Source: Macrotis lagotis
Lineage: Eukaryota > Chordata > Mammalia > Peramelemorphia > Peramelidae
Assembly (NCBI RefSeq): GCF_037893015.1
Contig: NC_133660.1
Coordinates: 284,677,078 to 284,741,077 of the forward strand
DNA: 64,000 nucleotides
Direction: 5' to 3'
The position numbers were made by a program, and so were the translations under genes. Positions 48,115-58,667 of this stretch are shown here, one piece after another; position 1 is the first letter of the stretch; each line of letters begins with the position of its first letter. The notes under the pieces were generated by a model. It saw only the letters and a program-made list of their open reading frames with translations, searched no databases and was not told the DNA's origin.

Positions 48115-51044
48115 CTATTTGTAAAGGATGTCGTAGTGTCCGGGTCTGTACAGTAGATAGACCTTGGGCTCAGAGCCCTCCGGGAAGACGTGGGGGTTGG
48201 TGGTGCCGCCCTCCCCGCGGTCCATGTACTCCACCTGGATGGAGACGTTGAGGGCCTGCGCCAGCGCGATGATATGGATGTGGTCACTCTCCTTGCACAT
48301 GGGCTCCACCTCCTGGAGGGATGAGAGGGGAGAAAGGTGACCGGGGGAGCCAACCCACCCCGACAGCCCGGCCAGAGGAAGTGGGGGGGTGTCTGCGGTG
48401 TGGCCCCCCCCTTCACACACCCACTGGCCTGGAGGGGGCTCTTCCCAGGCCCAGCCGGGCTAAGGGGTTGTCAAGTTAGGGAACAGAAGATGAGCGGCGA
48501 GTTTTGGTCGGGCTGGGGTGGAGTGCCCACATCTAGAAGACCAGAGGCCCAGAAATGAGGTCAGAAAAGTGGCAAGCAAAGGTCAGGGTGGCAGAGGGGC
48601 AAGGTCCAAGGCACCTGCTGACAAAACTCCTTGACGGTCCGGCCCCCCTCAATGAAGTGCTCAAAGAACTTGCTCTCGCGCTGCAGGTAGCCCGAGGTGA
48701 GCAGCCGCAGGTAGACCACCAGGTAGTCGGAGGTGCTCTGGTCATTGAAGGAGGCCAGCAGTTCGGCCACCGAGGTCTGCTTCTCCACCTGCTCGATCAG
48801 GTCCATGAACTGCCCAGAGAGATGCCAGAGCCCCCATCAGCGGCCCTGCCCGGCCCCAACGCCTCCCCACCCGAGCCAGGGGTGAGGGTGGGGGCCGGCT
48901 CAGCTCACCGTGTTGTGGAAATCTTCGATTGTGAACTCTGTGAAGCCCTGAGACACCAGGTCCTCTTTGCTCTTGGCAGAGATGGCTTTGAACCTGCCGG
49001 AGGAGGCAAAAGTTGCTGGAGGGGGAGGGGGGAGCAGATAGGGGCTGGGAGCACCTGGGTCTGCTGCTTGTGCCAACAAGGCAGAGAAAGGCCAGCCACG
49101 GGCTGTCTGGCAGGGCTGGGGGGTCATCAAAGCCCCCCCCCCCAGAGTTAGAAGAGACCTCAGGTGTGACCCCGAGGATGGATGGATTCGTACGGCCCCC
49201 TAGACTGACCCTAGTTCAAGTCTCTGTTTAACATCCATGCTGCCTAAATGCCCCACTATTAGGAAAGCACTCGGCTGGACCGTGGGCCAGGAAACCCTGC
49301 AGACCCCACCGCTCACCTCTGCAGCTCCTTGCTGTCCTCCAAAAGGGCTTCCAGGTGGGAGAACCCAAAGGCTCGGTAGAAGCAGTTGCCATCAGGCCTA
49401 GTCTTTCGGATGTAGGAATACTTTTTGTGTAGGTCCTAAGGAGACAATGGAGAAGCTGCTGAAGATCGGGGTGCAGACGGGCCGCTTTCTTGCCCCTGCC
49501 CAGGGATGGGCCGGTGGGTGGCTCTGAGTGGGGCAGCCAGTAGACAGAGGGCTCTTGGTAAACCTGAGCCCTCAGGGGGGAACGAGAAACCGCCCCACAG
49601 ACCGTGGAAGCTCTGAAAGGCCGGTGAGGACCTGCGCGTGGAGCGGGCAGGAGCAGAAGCCACTCCTGGCCTTCACTCCTCCCAAGAACCCGGTGCAGAC
49701 AGAGGGCCTCTCCCAGCTCACCCATCTCCTGGGGGTGGGGGGGACCTAGGAGCCCCCACCTTGATCTTCTGTTGGTAGATGTTGTCGTCTTCGGCGTACT
49801 CCTTGTAGAGGACGGAGAGCTCCAGACGCTCGGACACCAGTGGGTTCTGAACCGCAATCTGGGGGGGCAGAGAGGGAGGAGGACAGGAGCGTGTGCGTCC
49901 GCCCGATCCCTTGGCTGGGAGCTCCGGGCAGGGGCACGGGGCCGGGCCAGAGTGACTGCTCCCCACAGCAGGGTGCGGGCAGGGGTCCAGAGACGGAGCC
50001 CCAAAGGACAAAAAGGTGAGCCCCGACGGCGTCCTCTTTTGTTTTTAGTCCTGGTCCGGGATTCTTGTGGAAAGGTGGATCCCCAGCCGGGGCACCCCTG
50101 CCCGCCTGGCCACGGCGTCTGCCGCTGCCAAGGCAACCCCGGGGCACTGAACTCAGTAGGCCCGGGAGCTTTTAGGGGTGAATCACGGGTTGGACTGCGG
50201 CGGGACTGAAGGGTGCTGTCCCGGGGCCACCCCAGGAGCCGCCCGGGGAGGCGCTTCCCCTCCCCGGGACAACGGGGGGCCCCGGCCCCCCGCTCACCTC
50301 TTGCTGGATCCGGTCCTGCTGGGCCATGATGGCCTCATCGTAGGCCAGACAGTTCACTCCTGGGGGGGAGAGCCGGGGCGTGAGCGCGGCCGGGGCCGGG
50401 GGCCGGGCCCCCCCGGGGGCTCCCTCCGCCGAGGCTCGGGCTAAGTGCGGGGGGCGGCGTGGGCCGGGGGGCCCCGGGGGTTCCCGCAGGCCAGGCCGTG
50501 CCCCTTTGCCCAGGCTTCCTTCACCCCCCATCACCCCACGGCTCCCCGGGGCCCGGCCTGGGGGGCGGGTGGGGGAGGGGCCCAGGTGTGAGGGGCGGGG
50601 CTCCAGCGCGCGGGCGCGGCCGGGCGGGCGGGGCGCGCGCTCCCGCCGCGTGGGCGCAGGTGCGCGCCGGGGGTGGGCGCGTGGCCGCCGCGGCCTCCAT
50701 CCGGGCCGGGCCGCCCCGCGCAGGCGCGTTGGCCCCCGGCGATGCCGCCGTGGCCGCGCGCCGCTCCCGCCGCTCCCGCCGCCGCCCCTCCCCCGGCCCC
50801 CGCCGCGCGCCCGGGGGGTCTCCGGCGGCGGCTGCTCCCCCAGGCCGCGGGGGGGGGGGGGAGCGATGGAGCCCGCGCGCCGCGCCTCGGCCCCCCCCGG
50901 GCCCCGGGCCCCTCCGTCCGGCCGGGCCGCGCCCCGCCCGCCCCCCCGGGGCCCCCGGCCCCCGCCCCCGCCCCCGCGGCCGCTACCTTCCGCGTCGCTC
51001 CCCAGCGGCTCCGGCTTCTGCTGCTGAGGCTCCTCCGCCGCCAT
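48115..51044 (-). CDS. OTUB1: OTUB1, Lys48-specific OTU deubiquitinase (complete, 7 coding exons)
   Basis: Exons in transcript order: 51044-50987, 50359-50298, 49858-49760, 49435-49317, 48993-48909, 48809-48615, 48312-48115 (stop TAG 48115-48117). All introns are GT-AG and the sum is 271 aa, the human length. The catalytic triad falls where the family has it: D88 and C91 in RPDGNCFYRAFG (exon 4) and H265 in RPGHYDILYK (last exon). Known role: cytosolic/nuclear cleavage of Lys48-linked ubiquitin, and non-catalytic inhibition of UBC13-type E2 enzymes through the N-terminal region and OTU fold. The start ATG is the first in a CpG-island exon, within a YY1-like AAGATGGCGGC context. Differences from human are few and conservative (for example ELL for DLL). 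Convergent with MACROD1; COX8A lies upstream on the same strand. Confidence 0.98.
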
Positions 51045-51750
51045 CTTTAAACAGCGCCGCACCCACGACCACTTCCGGGGTACGAGCGCCTCTGCGCCCG
51101 GAAGTGAACCGGTGCCCGCCCCCTGCGGGCTCCCTAGCAACGCCCCTAGCGACCGGAATCCCCGCCCCCGCCCCGCCCCGCCCCGTCCTCCTGGGGCCGC
51201 CGGGGCGGCGGGGAGCTAGAGAGGAGGCCCGGGGAGATGGGGCCCGCCTGAGGCGCCCAGCCTGGGGGGGCGCCCCCGGCTTTTCCAGACCCGCCGCTCG
51301 CAGGCCACAAAGAGCAGCACTTGAACTCGGCTCCTCAGCCTTTCCCAGGAAGGACGCGGCCCGGGGACTTCTCTCCGCGCACCCCTGGCCGAGCTGAAGC
51401 AAGCTGCCCAGGCCTCCCCCCCCCCCCCGGCCGCGGCTCCCCCAAGCCCCGGCCAACCTTCCTCCGGCCCGTGACCGCCTTCCCCTGCCGCGGCCCCCGA
51501 AGTCTCGGGGCGGCCCACTCTGCCCGCAGCCTCCCCGCATCCTGCCTCCGGGCCCCGCCATCCCAGGTCCTGGAAGGGGCCGAACCGAGAGTACCCTCGA
51601 GAACCCAGCGACGGCCCTGGCACCAGGACGTGAGCCCTCCCGGGGCCCCCCCCAGTCCCGGGCCGTGCTGCCAGTTCCCGAGCTGGCCGGGCCTTGGCCC
51701 TCGTCCTCCATTTTACCGGCAAACAGACCCTGGGACATCCCAAGGGACCG
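50200..51750. other. CpG island over OTUB1 exons 1-2 and upstream
   Basis: Very GC-rich sequence dense in CpG, with many long C and G runs. It covers the first exon and first intron and extends about 700 bp upstream. Long open frames on both strands here follow from the lack of A/T-rich stop codons and show no domain I recognise. Confidence 0.85.
51036..51200 (-). promoter_or_regulatory. OTUB1: OTUB1 core promoter: YY1-like start-codon motif, paired ETS sites, GC boxes
   Basis: There is no TATA box. A YY1-type motif (AAGATGGCGGC on the minus strand, 51038-51048) overlaps the start codon. Two ETS/GABP-type sites face each other at 51071-51078 (ACTTCCGG) and 51098-51105 (CCGGAAGT). Four tandem GC boxes (ccccgcccc type) lie at about 51163-51188. 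This is the usual arrangement of a TATA-less housekeeping CpG-island promoter. The start site is inferred near 51060-51110. Confidence 0.7.
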
Positions 51751-53189
51751 ACGTCGGCCTGGCAGCCCGCTGGGAGCTTCTCCCCCCATGTCAGGCGCCG
51801 CGTGGCGACTCAGGGACGGACTTGCAGACCCCGGGTCCAAGGAAGAGCCCTGCCTTGGCCCGGCTGCTGTTCAGCCGGACAGACGGACAGCCGTCTGGGG
51901 CACTGAAGGGCCGGTGGAGGCCGGATCTGGGCTATAAACCCAGCCGAGGCCCGAGACTCTGCTTCCTCCCGCGTTCAGCCACGTTTGCAGAGATGCCCCC
52001 TCCTCGTCTTCCTCCTCCAAACATCCACGGCGTCCACTAGGGCAGCGTCGGGGGGTCTCCAGTGCCTAACCGGACCAGCAAGGCCACCGCGACACCAGCC
52101 CAGCTGGCCCTGGCTGCCCAGCCTGCATCGCCCCCATCTCTGGGTCTCAGGGCCACTTCCTGCTCCCTCTGCCACCTCCTGGTCAAACCCCGGCAGGCAG
52201 CGGTGCCAGCCAGAGGCATCAGGAGCCTGCTCTGTCATCTGGACCCAAGCAGACGGGGTTGGTGTCCCCCCAGAGTCCCAGCCTTGGCAGTGACCGAGAA
52301 GCCATCCAGGCCCCTCTGGATGTCTCTGAAGGGCTCTTGGCGGTGCCGCCCCGAGACCTCCGGAATGGCACTGGTAGAACTCAGAGTAGCAGCCTGGCAC
52401 CATGGGCAGAATGTTGGTCGGGGGCTCGGCTCTCCCCGGCCAAACTCCCCAAGAACGCGCCCTCTCATTTCCGCTCCGGCAGGTGCCGGACCAGGGGCCG
52501 GACTGGCCGTTCTTCCCAGGCCCAGACGTTTCTTTGCAAGAACTTCTGAAGCTCCAGCGAGCCGGTGGCTCTGCAGTCTCTCCCGATGTATGGCTCAGGC
52601 CGGGGTGGCCTGCCGACTCTATCAGGTGTCGGGAGGCCGAGGAGCTCCAGGTCTTCATCTGCTCCTGGGAGGACTCGGGGAGGAGCCCTCGCCCCTCCGA
52701 CTCACCTGGGAAAGCTTGAGACCGCCAGGTGGCTGCTCCCCTACAGCTGCCCCCGGGACACCGGGGCTGGGACCGGCCCAGCAGGGCCTGACAGAGTCCT
52801 GAAGCCCAGGGCTCACACCTCTCCCGCCTTGCCATCCCGTGCCAATGAGAAGCAGCCAACCTGCTCCTGGTAGGGTGGGGTGGGCAGCGCGGGTAGCCCA
52901 CAGCCTTGGCAGAGAAACAAGGCAGCCCTCTGCTTGGCTTCAGGAGCCGCTGGGGGACCCGCACCGGCACGGCCCCTCCCCTCCCCCATACGACCCCTTG
53001 GGTGGGCAGCTTAGGGCGACGTTATGCCAAAGGGCACCACTCCCCCCAGGAGCCCAGGGACCCTCCCCAGCGGGAGGCCGATCCCACCTGCCGGCCGGAC
53101 CGAACCCCAAGAACCCCCCCCAGCCTCGGGGAGATGGAAGTAGAGAGAAAACTCGGGGCGCCCCAGGCCCCCCCCTCCAGGCACACAGC
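51750..53189. other. OTUB1-COX8A intergenic region
   Basis: Unique GC-rich sequence with no repeat family recognised. It contains open frames on both strands (331 codons minus, 51975-52970; 246 codons plus, 52062-52802) that match no family I know and are best explained by composition. Confidence 0.5.
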
Positions 53190-53208
53190 AGACTCGAGGT
53201 TTCAAGAC

Positions 53209-53214
53209 TTTATT
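53209..53214 (-). terminator. COX8A: COX8A poly(A) signal AATAAA
   Basis: Minus-strand AATAAA (plus strand tttatt) about 434 nt after the stop. It is the only canonical signal in this GC-rich stretch. Confidence 0.8.
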
Positions 53215-53420
53215 TCAACTGGGGGTGGGGTCACGTGGCATGATTGAGCAGGGGCGCGGTGCAGCCTGGGAAAGAAAGCGATCGTGGTCCCTGGGGGGGG
53301 CCAGGTCCGGGGGGGGGGGCAGGCCCCGAGATGGGGGGGTAGATCTCGAGGCGGGGGGGGGGGGCAGGTCCCGAGATATGGGGTAGATCTAGGGGGGATC
53401 CCGGGGGGTCCAGACCCCGG

Positions 53421-53635
53421 GGTCACGGGGCAGGTCCCAAGATGAGGGGTCAGATCTCGAGGCCCGGGGGAGTCCAGGCCCCGAGGTCACGGGGCGGGGG
53501 GGGCAGGTCCCAAGATGGGGGGTCAGAGCTCGAGGCCCGGGGGGGTCCAGGCCCCGAGGTCACGGGGCGGGGGGGGGCAGGTCCCAAGATGGAGGGTCAG
53601 AGCTCGAGGCCCGGGGGGGTCCAGGCCCCGGGCCG
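53421..53635. repeat. Minisatellite, three units of 64-76 bp, in the COX8A 3'UTR
   Basis: Units begin at 53421, 53485 and 53558, each with the order ggtcacgggg / G-run / caggtcccaagatg / gggtcag / ctcgaggcccgg / G-run / tccaggccccg. They differ mainly in G-run length. Degenerate partial units extend upstream to about 53290. Confidence 0.9.
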
Positions 53636-53647
53636 GCGGCGGCGCCC

Positions 53648-53959
53648 TCACTCCTTCTTCTTGTAGCTGCCCAGGTGGGCCAGCACCCAGCCGGAGGGCA
53701 CCAGGAGGCTGACGAAGCAGACCGCCATGGCCGCCGTCTTCTCCTGCGGGGCACAAAGCGGGCCCGGGCGGGCGGCTCAGTGGGGCCCCGCGGGCAGGGA
53801 CCCCGCCGCCCGCCGCCCCCCGCCCCCCGCCCCCCGCCGCCGCCTCACCACCAGGCTCAGCTCCTCCCGGGCCGGGCGCGCGTGCAGGGCCGCGCGGGGC
53901 AGGCGCAGGGGGCCGCGGGGCGTCAGGCCGCCGAGCAGCCGCGGGGCCAGCGCGGACAT
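53648..53959 (-). CDS. COX8A: COX8A, cytochrome c oxidase subunit 8A (complete, 2 exons)
   Basis: Exon 1 is 53959-53849 (37 codons) and exon 2 is 53743-53648 including TGA, with a 105-nt GT-AG intron. The 68-aa product aligns to human COX8A: an Arg/Leu-rich mitochondrial presequence of about 24 residues, then a 44-aa mature chain with one membrane helix (AMAVCFVSLLVPSGWVLAHL) and a basic C-terminus ending SYKKKE. Known role: small nuclear-encoded subunit of respiratory complex IV in the inner mitochondrial membrane. The position next to OTUB1 on the same strand favours COX8A over the heart paralogue COX8B, although the Lys-rich tail recalls COX8B. Mature length equals human; the presequence is one residue shorter. 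Confidence 0.95.
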
Positions 53960-54720
53960 GGCGACGTCGGGGCGCGGGCGCGGGGAGCCGGGCCAAGGTC
54001 GCTCCGGGGAAATGTCAGCGGCGACCGGAAGTGACGAGGGGGGGCGGGGCTGCGTGGGCCCCGCCTCCCGGACGTGACGCGCGCGCCGCCCCGCCGCACG
54101 CCCCGTCGGCTTTTCCCGCGTCCCGCGACCCGGCCAATCCGGTGGCGGCATGCGTGTTGGGGCGGGGTTCTGTGCGGAAGGGGCGGGGCCGAAGCCCGCG
54201 GCGGCCTGGGAGGCGTGGGCCGCGCCCCTCCGCCCCGATCCCGCCTCTCCCGCTGGGGTGCCCCGCCCCTCCTGGCCTGCCCTGCTTGGGCACCTCCTAG
54301 CGGGCAGGATCGGTGCCAGGCGCCCGGGCAGCTGGGCAGAGAGAGCCGATGGCGTCCCGGGACGGGGTGCCCGGGGGCCGGGCGCCTGCTGTGACGCCTG
54401 GCCGGGGCGCCCCGGGCCTTGTGACATGGGGGGCGGTGCCAGCTGTAGGCACACCTGCCCGAAATGAGGCTCTGGGGGCCTCGCCGGCAGAGGCTGAGGG
54501 TCCCGCCCGCGTGCCGGGCCGGGCGCCCCCCGCCTTGCCTCTGCTAAGCCCGACTCCCCCTAGGGAGAGTGGGGGGCTGGTGGTGTCCCAGGGCCCAGGC
54601 CCCCCGTCAGGCCGGGCGGCCCCTCAGAGCTGCCCTCGGTGCCCTTGGCCGGATTCCAGGAGCGCCCCCCAGCCCCCCGATCCTCTGCGGCGGCGCGGGG
54701 GCCCAAGTTAAAGGGGACCT
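53750..54720. other. CpG island at COX8A
   Basis: Dense CpG and GC boxes from the COX8A intron to about 750 bp upstream. I see no second gene starting on the plus strand. Open frames on both strands look like composition effects. Confidence 0.8.
53960..54080 (-). promoter_or_regulatory. COX8A: COX8A promoter with ETS (GABP/NRF-2-type) site
   Basis: TATA-less CpG-island promoter. ACCGGAAGT at 54024-54032 is a consensus ETS site; GABP (NRF-2) sites are typical of nuclear genes for oxidative phosphorylation. A gacgtgacgcg CRE-like element lies at about 54070-54080. The start site is inferred at about 54000-54030. Confidence 0.6.
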
Positions 54721-55812
54721 AGCTATTAGCGCCCCGCGGGCACTGCCCGAGGTGTAAGAGGCCCCCGTGAAGCCCCACGCCCCGCCTGGAGCCAGTCCTC
54801 CCCGTCCCAGGGATCCGGCCCCAAGCTCGGGGGGCCGGGGGGCGGGCAGCCCCCACCTCGCTCCACCACCGGGCTTCTGTGAGGGCCGGGCCGCCCGGGG
54901 GCACTCCATGCCCACGCCGGGACCAGGGCGGGCCCCTGCAGCCCCACCTCCTCCCCGGGCGCCACCACTCCCCAGGGCCTGGCACCGCTCGTCTTCTCGC
55001 TCTGAGCAGCTGGGGGCAGCCGTCACCGCAGTGACAGGAAGACCTTGGCACAAGAGGATGCCAGCAGGCTGGTTCTTCATGGAAGGGCAGGAGAAGGGGA
55101 ACCTAGGGGGGACCGTGGGCAGGAGGGCTCACTCCTGGGGGTCTCCCAGATGTGTTTTCCCTGGACAGCCTTGGGGACAGGAGAGGGAGGGAGGGAAGGG
55201 AATAAGGGAAAGAAGGAATGGAAAGAGGGGGAGAAGAGAGGACACAGCATTAAGTGTTTAGCGAGTGGCCAGGCACTGTACACCAGAGATCAAAATAAGA
55301 CAATTTCCGACCTCAAGAAGTTCCTGTGTTAACAGGGGAGAGGACCCAGTGAGGGGTAAGTAGGAAAGAATGTTTGGCCTGGGAAGCCACAAAGATAAGT
55401 GGAAAGACAGGTAACGGACGGACTGTTCCTTTCCAGATGCAGGGGTGGTGGTGATTTGATGACCAGTGCAAAAGAATCGAAGCCGGAGGGCTCTAATGGA
55501 GGTTACACCAGCCAAAAGATGTTCCAGATCCAGATTATATGCCTGACTGCATGAGTCAGTCTGGTCCAAATAACTAATGTGGATTCCTCCCCCAGATGAA
55601 AATTTTATAGGCCCTGAAAAATCAATTGTGGTACACAGCTGCAAATGTGCATCGTTGATGAAGGCTCACGCCAACACCCCAAACACTCATCGCACCTCTC
55701 TTAAATCACACACCACAGACATGGCAAATCATGGTCATTGCAGTGACCAGACGTCCAAGTCATATGTGGCACCTATCACACACGTGCACACCTGGCCTGG
55801 ATGTACACACCC
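54720..55812. other. Upstream flank of COX8A, transition to AT-rich DNA
   Basis: GC-rich to about 55150, then a purine tract (55185-55245) and an L2/MIR3-like piece at about 55250-55345 (gccaggcactgtacaccagag ... cgacctcaagaagttcc). The rest is unique. No gene seen. Confidence 0.5.
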
Positions 55813-55897
55813 TGCTGTGGTATTTATAGTGTATAGTTAATTCCACAGTATAAATTCAACAATGTGGAATTAACTATACACTATAAATACCACAGCA
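55813..55897. repeat. Perfect 35-bp inverted repeat with 15-nt loop (hairpin)
   Basis: Left arm 55813-55847 and right arm 55863-55897 are exact reverse complements; the loop is 55848-55862. The arms contain ggtatttatagtgtatag and the matching ctatacactataaatacc. AT-rich, no known transposon ends recognised. Confidence 0.97.
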
Positions 55898-55899
55898 CT

Positions 55900-56130
55900 C
55901 AGGGGACTGGTCAGGAAGCCTGGGGTTCAAATTCAGCCTCAGACAGGTCCTAGCTTCCTGACCCCTGGACTTCACTTTGCCTCAGTTTCCTCATTTGTAA
56001 AATGAAGGAAATGACAGCACCTACCTCCCATATTGTTTGAGGATCCAGTAGGATATTTATTGAACATACAATGTCTGGTACACAGTAGGTGTTATATAAA
56101 TGCTGGTTATCATAGTTAATAAATAGTGCA
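55900..56130 (+). mobile_element. MIR/CORE-type SINE with long tail
   Basis: gactggtcaggaagcctggg, gttcaaattcagcctcagac, ttgcctcagtttcctcattt, gtaaaatgaagg, then tctggtacacagtaggtgtt and atataaatgctgg. Confidence 0.75.
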
Positions 56131-56299
56131 TAGCCTGGAGCCCCATAAGAACAGAAAAACCAAATAATCATTAGTAATTAGCAAATGAACATGAACCACC
56201 AAAAAAGCATGCCAAGCTACCAAGCCTATGTAGTTTATACAACAGGCATAACACAAGGAAAGGCAAAATAAACATGAACAACTTTTTTTTCCTGGCACA

Positions 56300-56470
56300 T
56301 ATCAAACCTTTAATTTTTTTGAATTAAAGATTTTATTTTGAGTTTTATAATTTTCCCCCCAATCCTACTTCCCCCCCCCCACAGAAAGCAATTTGTCAAT
56401 CTTTACACTGTCTCCATGTTGTACATGGATCATGGACAATTTTTAAAACTAAAAATGTAATAGTATTGAC
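56300..56470 (-). mobile_element. LINE-1 3' end, antisense
   Basis: Read on the minus strand, it has acatggagacagtgtaaaga, ttgacaaattgctttctgtg, a G-run, aggattgggggg, aaaattataaaactc and aaaataaaatcttt. It parallels the L1 3' end at about 60500-60613 on the plus strand. Sequence from 56470 to about 57050 may belong to the same or another element; I could not assign it. Confidence 0.65.
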
Positions 56471-57385
56471 ACACCAACAATTTGAGTGACTATGCACCAA
56501 TGTCAGTGTGGTCTGGCATCACACATAACCACATCCCCTGCTTCCCCTGCATCATAGTAAGTTAGTGCAGCCACAACTGCTTTGGGGGAGAGGGAGGGGG
56601 TGCAAATCTCATTCTTTGCGGCTTATTGATTTTTCTGCACTCAGATCTGAGTTGGTAGGCATGGGCAGCCCTGCAAGGCCACATTCCCAGACAGAATTCT
56701 ATTCATATTTTCAGACTCGATGGATTGTCTCTGTATCCTCTGGCAGGGAGATGAAGCACCAGGAGGGAGTCCTCCTTCGATGGTTCAAGTCCTAAGGTCT
56801 CCCTGGGGCTCAGGAAGTGTCTTCTTCGCTGGAAACATCTTCTGAGCCTGTTGAGTACCATCTCTACATCTCTAATTCGAAGACTCCACTTAACTAATTG
56901 TCCATCCTGTCTTTCTTCCTGCTCCTCAGATGGCCTAACTACCTGGGGGTAGCTATGGATGGTCTTTGGAGGATTCCCCCATTCTGTGGCTGTTCTGTAA
57001 ACAGACAAATTTTTAGTCTCTCAACTACTTGATAATTGGCTTTCCATCAATAAATTTATGGGGTTTCTGACCGAGATTTCTCAATGAGACTGTCATTTTG
57101 TTAAAGCTCTTAACAATGGTCCTGAGATGCGGATATTAAAGGAAAAACTATTTGGCACAAGTTTCTAGAAAAACTAGATAGCAGTTGGCAGAAATTAGGT
57201 GCATACCAACATGTCATATCACATAGCGAGTTAGGCTCCAAATGGATACATGATCTACACGTTAATAGTGATATCATAAATTAGAGGAGGAGGAAAGAAA
57301 TGACACTTGGTTACTTTGGAAAAGGGAGGAGTTCATGCTGAACAAGGAATAGGGAAGATCACAGAAGATAAAATGGGCAGTTTTC

Positions 57386-57650
57386 ATTTTTGTGGTTCAG
57401 TCATTTTCCATCTTGTCTGCCTCTTGATGATTTCATTTGTTTCCTTAGCAAAGACTCTGGAGTCTGGAGTAGTATTTGCCATTTCCTTCTGCAGTTCATT
57501 TGACAGAAAAGGAAAATGAGGCAAACAGAGTTTAAGTGACTTGCTCAAGGTCACACAGCTAGTAAATGTCTAAAGTTACATCTGAATTAGAAAGATGAGC
57601 CTTCCTGACTTCAGGCCTAGCACTCTATCCATTACCTTAATTTTCATTAC
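57386..57650 (+). mobile_element. CORE-SINE (Mar1-like)
   Basis: tggttcagtcattttccatc, cttagcaaagactctggag, tttgccatttccttctgcag, gtgacttgctcaaggtcaca, cagctagtaaatgtct and gcctagcactctatccatta appear in order. Confidence 0.75.
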
Positions 57651-58212
57651 ATATAACTAAAAAGTTTTTGCAAAAACAAAACTAGTGTAGCTAAAACTGG
57701 AAGGAAAATAAGTAACTGGGAAAATACCTTTGCAGCAAGGTCCTCTGATAAAGGTTTCACATCCAAAATATATGAAGAACTGAATCAAATTTAATAGAAA
57801 ATAAACCATTTCCCAATAGATAGTCAAAAGGTATGAATAATTTTTTTGTAATTATCTCTTCATTCTAATAAGAATACATACATGGAACTATTAAAAAAAA
57901 AAAACCCCTTACAATACTCATGTTTAATCCAACAAAACAAATTCCCACATCAACTATGTCCAAAAATTGATGTCTTGTCTTAAATTTTAAGGCCATCCCC
58001 TCTCTGATAGGACATAAGTATATATTTCAGTTCACTCTTTTGAAAGCATGGCTGATTAGAGTTCTAAAAAGTCAGTTGTTTTTCTCTCTAATGTTGCTTT
58101 CATTATAAAAATTATGCTCCTAGTTCTGCTCACTTTATTTTGCATCATCATAAAGAGCTTCTCTGTTTCTTCTGAAACTAGCTGTTTAGTCATTTCTTTG
58201 TTTCTTTTTTTT

Positions 58213-58370
58213 GTTTTGTTTTGTTTTGTTTTTGCAAGGCAAATGGGGTTAAATGACTTGCCCAAGGCTATACATCTAGGTAATTATTAAGTGTCTGAGG
58301 CCAGATTTGGACTCAGGTACTGCTGACTCCAGGGCCAGGGCTCTATCCACTGCGGCACCTAGCTGCCCCT
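58213..58370 (-). mobile_element. WSINE1-like SINE, antisense
   Basis: Starts with a T-rich stretch (the A-tail reversed), then gcaaggcaaatggggttaaa and cccaaggctatacatctagg, and ends ggcacctagctgcccc. Confidence 0.9.
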
Positions 58371-58504
58371 GTTCAGTCATTTCTAAAAGCCTAAGAAATA
58401 TTGTGTTACACCTATATTCCATTTGGTTAGTCATTATCTAACAAATGAGCTCCTTCTCAGCTTTCAGTTTGGAGTCACTAAAAAAAAAGTTTCCAAATAG
58501 AATG

Positions 58505-58657
58505 GTTTTTGTTTTGGGGGGTTTTGCAAGGTAGTGGGGTTGACTTGCCCAAGGTCACACAGCTAGGTAATTATTAAGTATCTGAGGCAGGATTTGAATT
58601 TGAGTCCTCCTGACTCCAGGGCCAGTGCTCTATCCACTGTACCATCTAGTTGCCCCC
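58505..58657 (-). mobile_element. WSINE1-like SINE, antisense
   Basis: ttttgcaaggtagtggggtt, cttgcccaaggtcacacagc, tcctcctgactccagggcca, ending accatctagttgcccc. Confidence 0.9.
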
Positions 58658-58667
58658 AAACAGAATA

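Larger units (their letters stand above)
53190..53647 (-). other. COX8A: COX8A 3'UTR containing a G/C-run minisatellite
   Basis: The 3'UTR runs from the TGA to the AATAAA at 53209-53214. Most of it is made of a tandem repeat rich in runs of eight or more C on the transcript strand, so a subunit of 68 codons carries a 3'UTR near 450 nt. Confidence 0.75.

Noticed and set aside
50172-51140. 322-codon minus-strand open frame at the OTUB1 promoter
   Set aside because: It reads through OTUB1 intron 1. The true exons in it (51044-50987 and 50359-50298) splice to the known OTUB1 protein.
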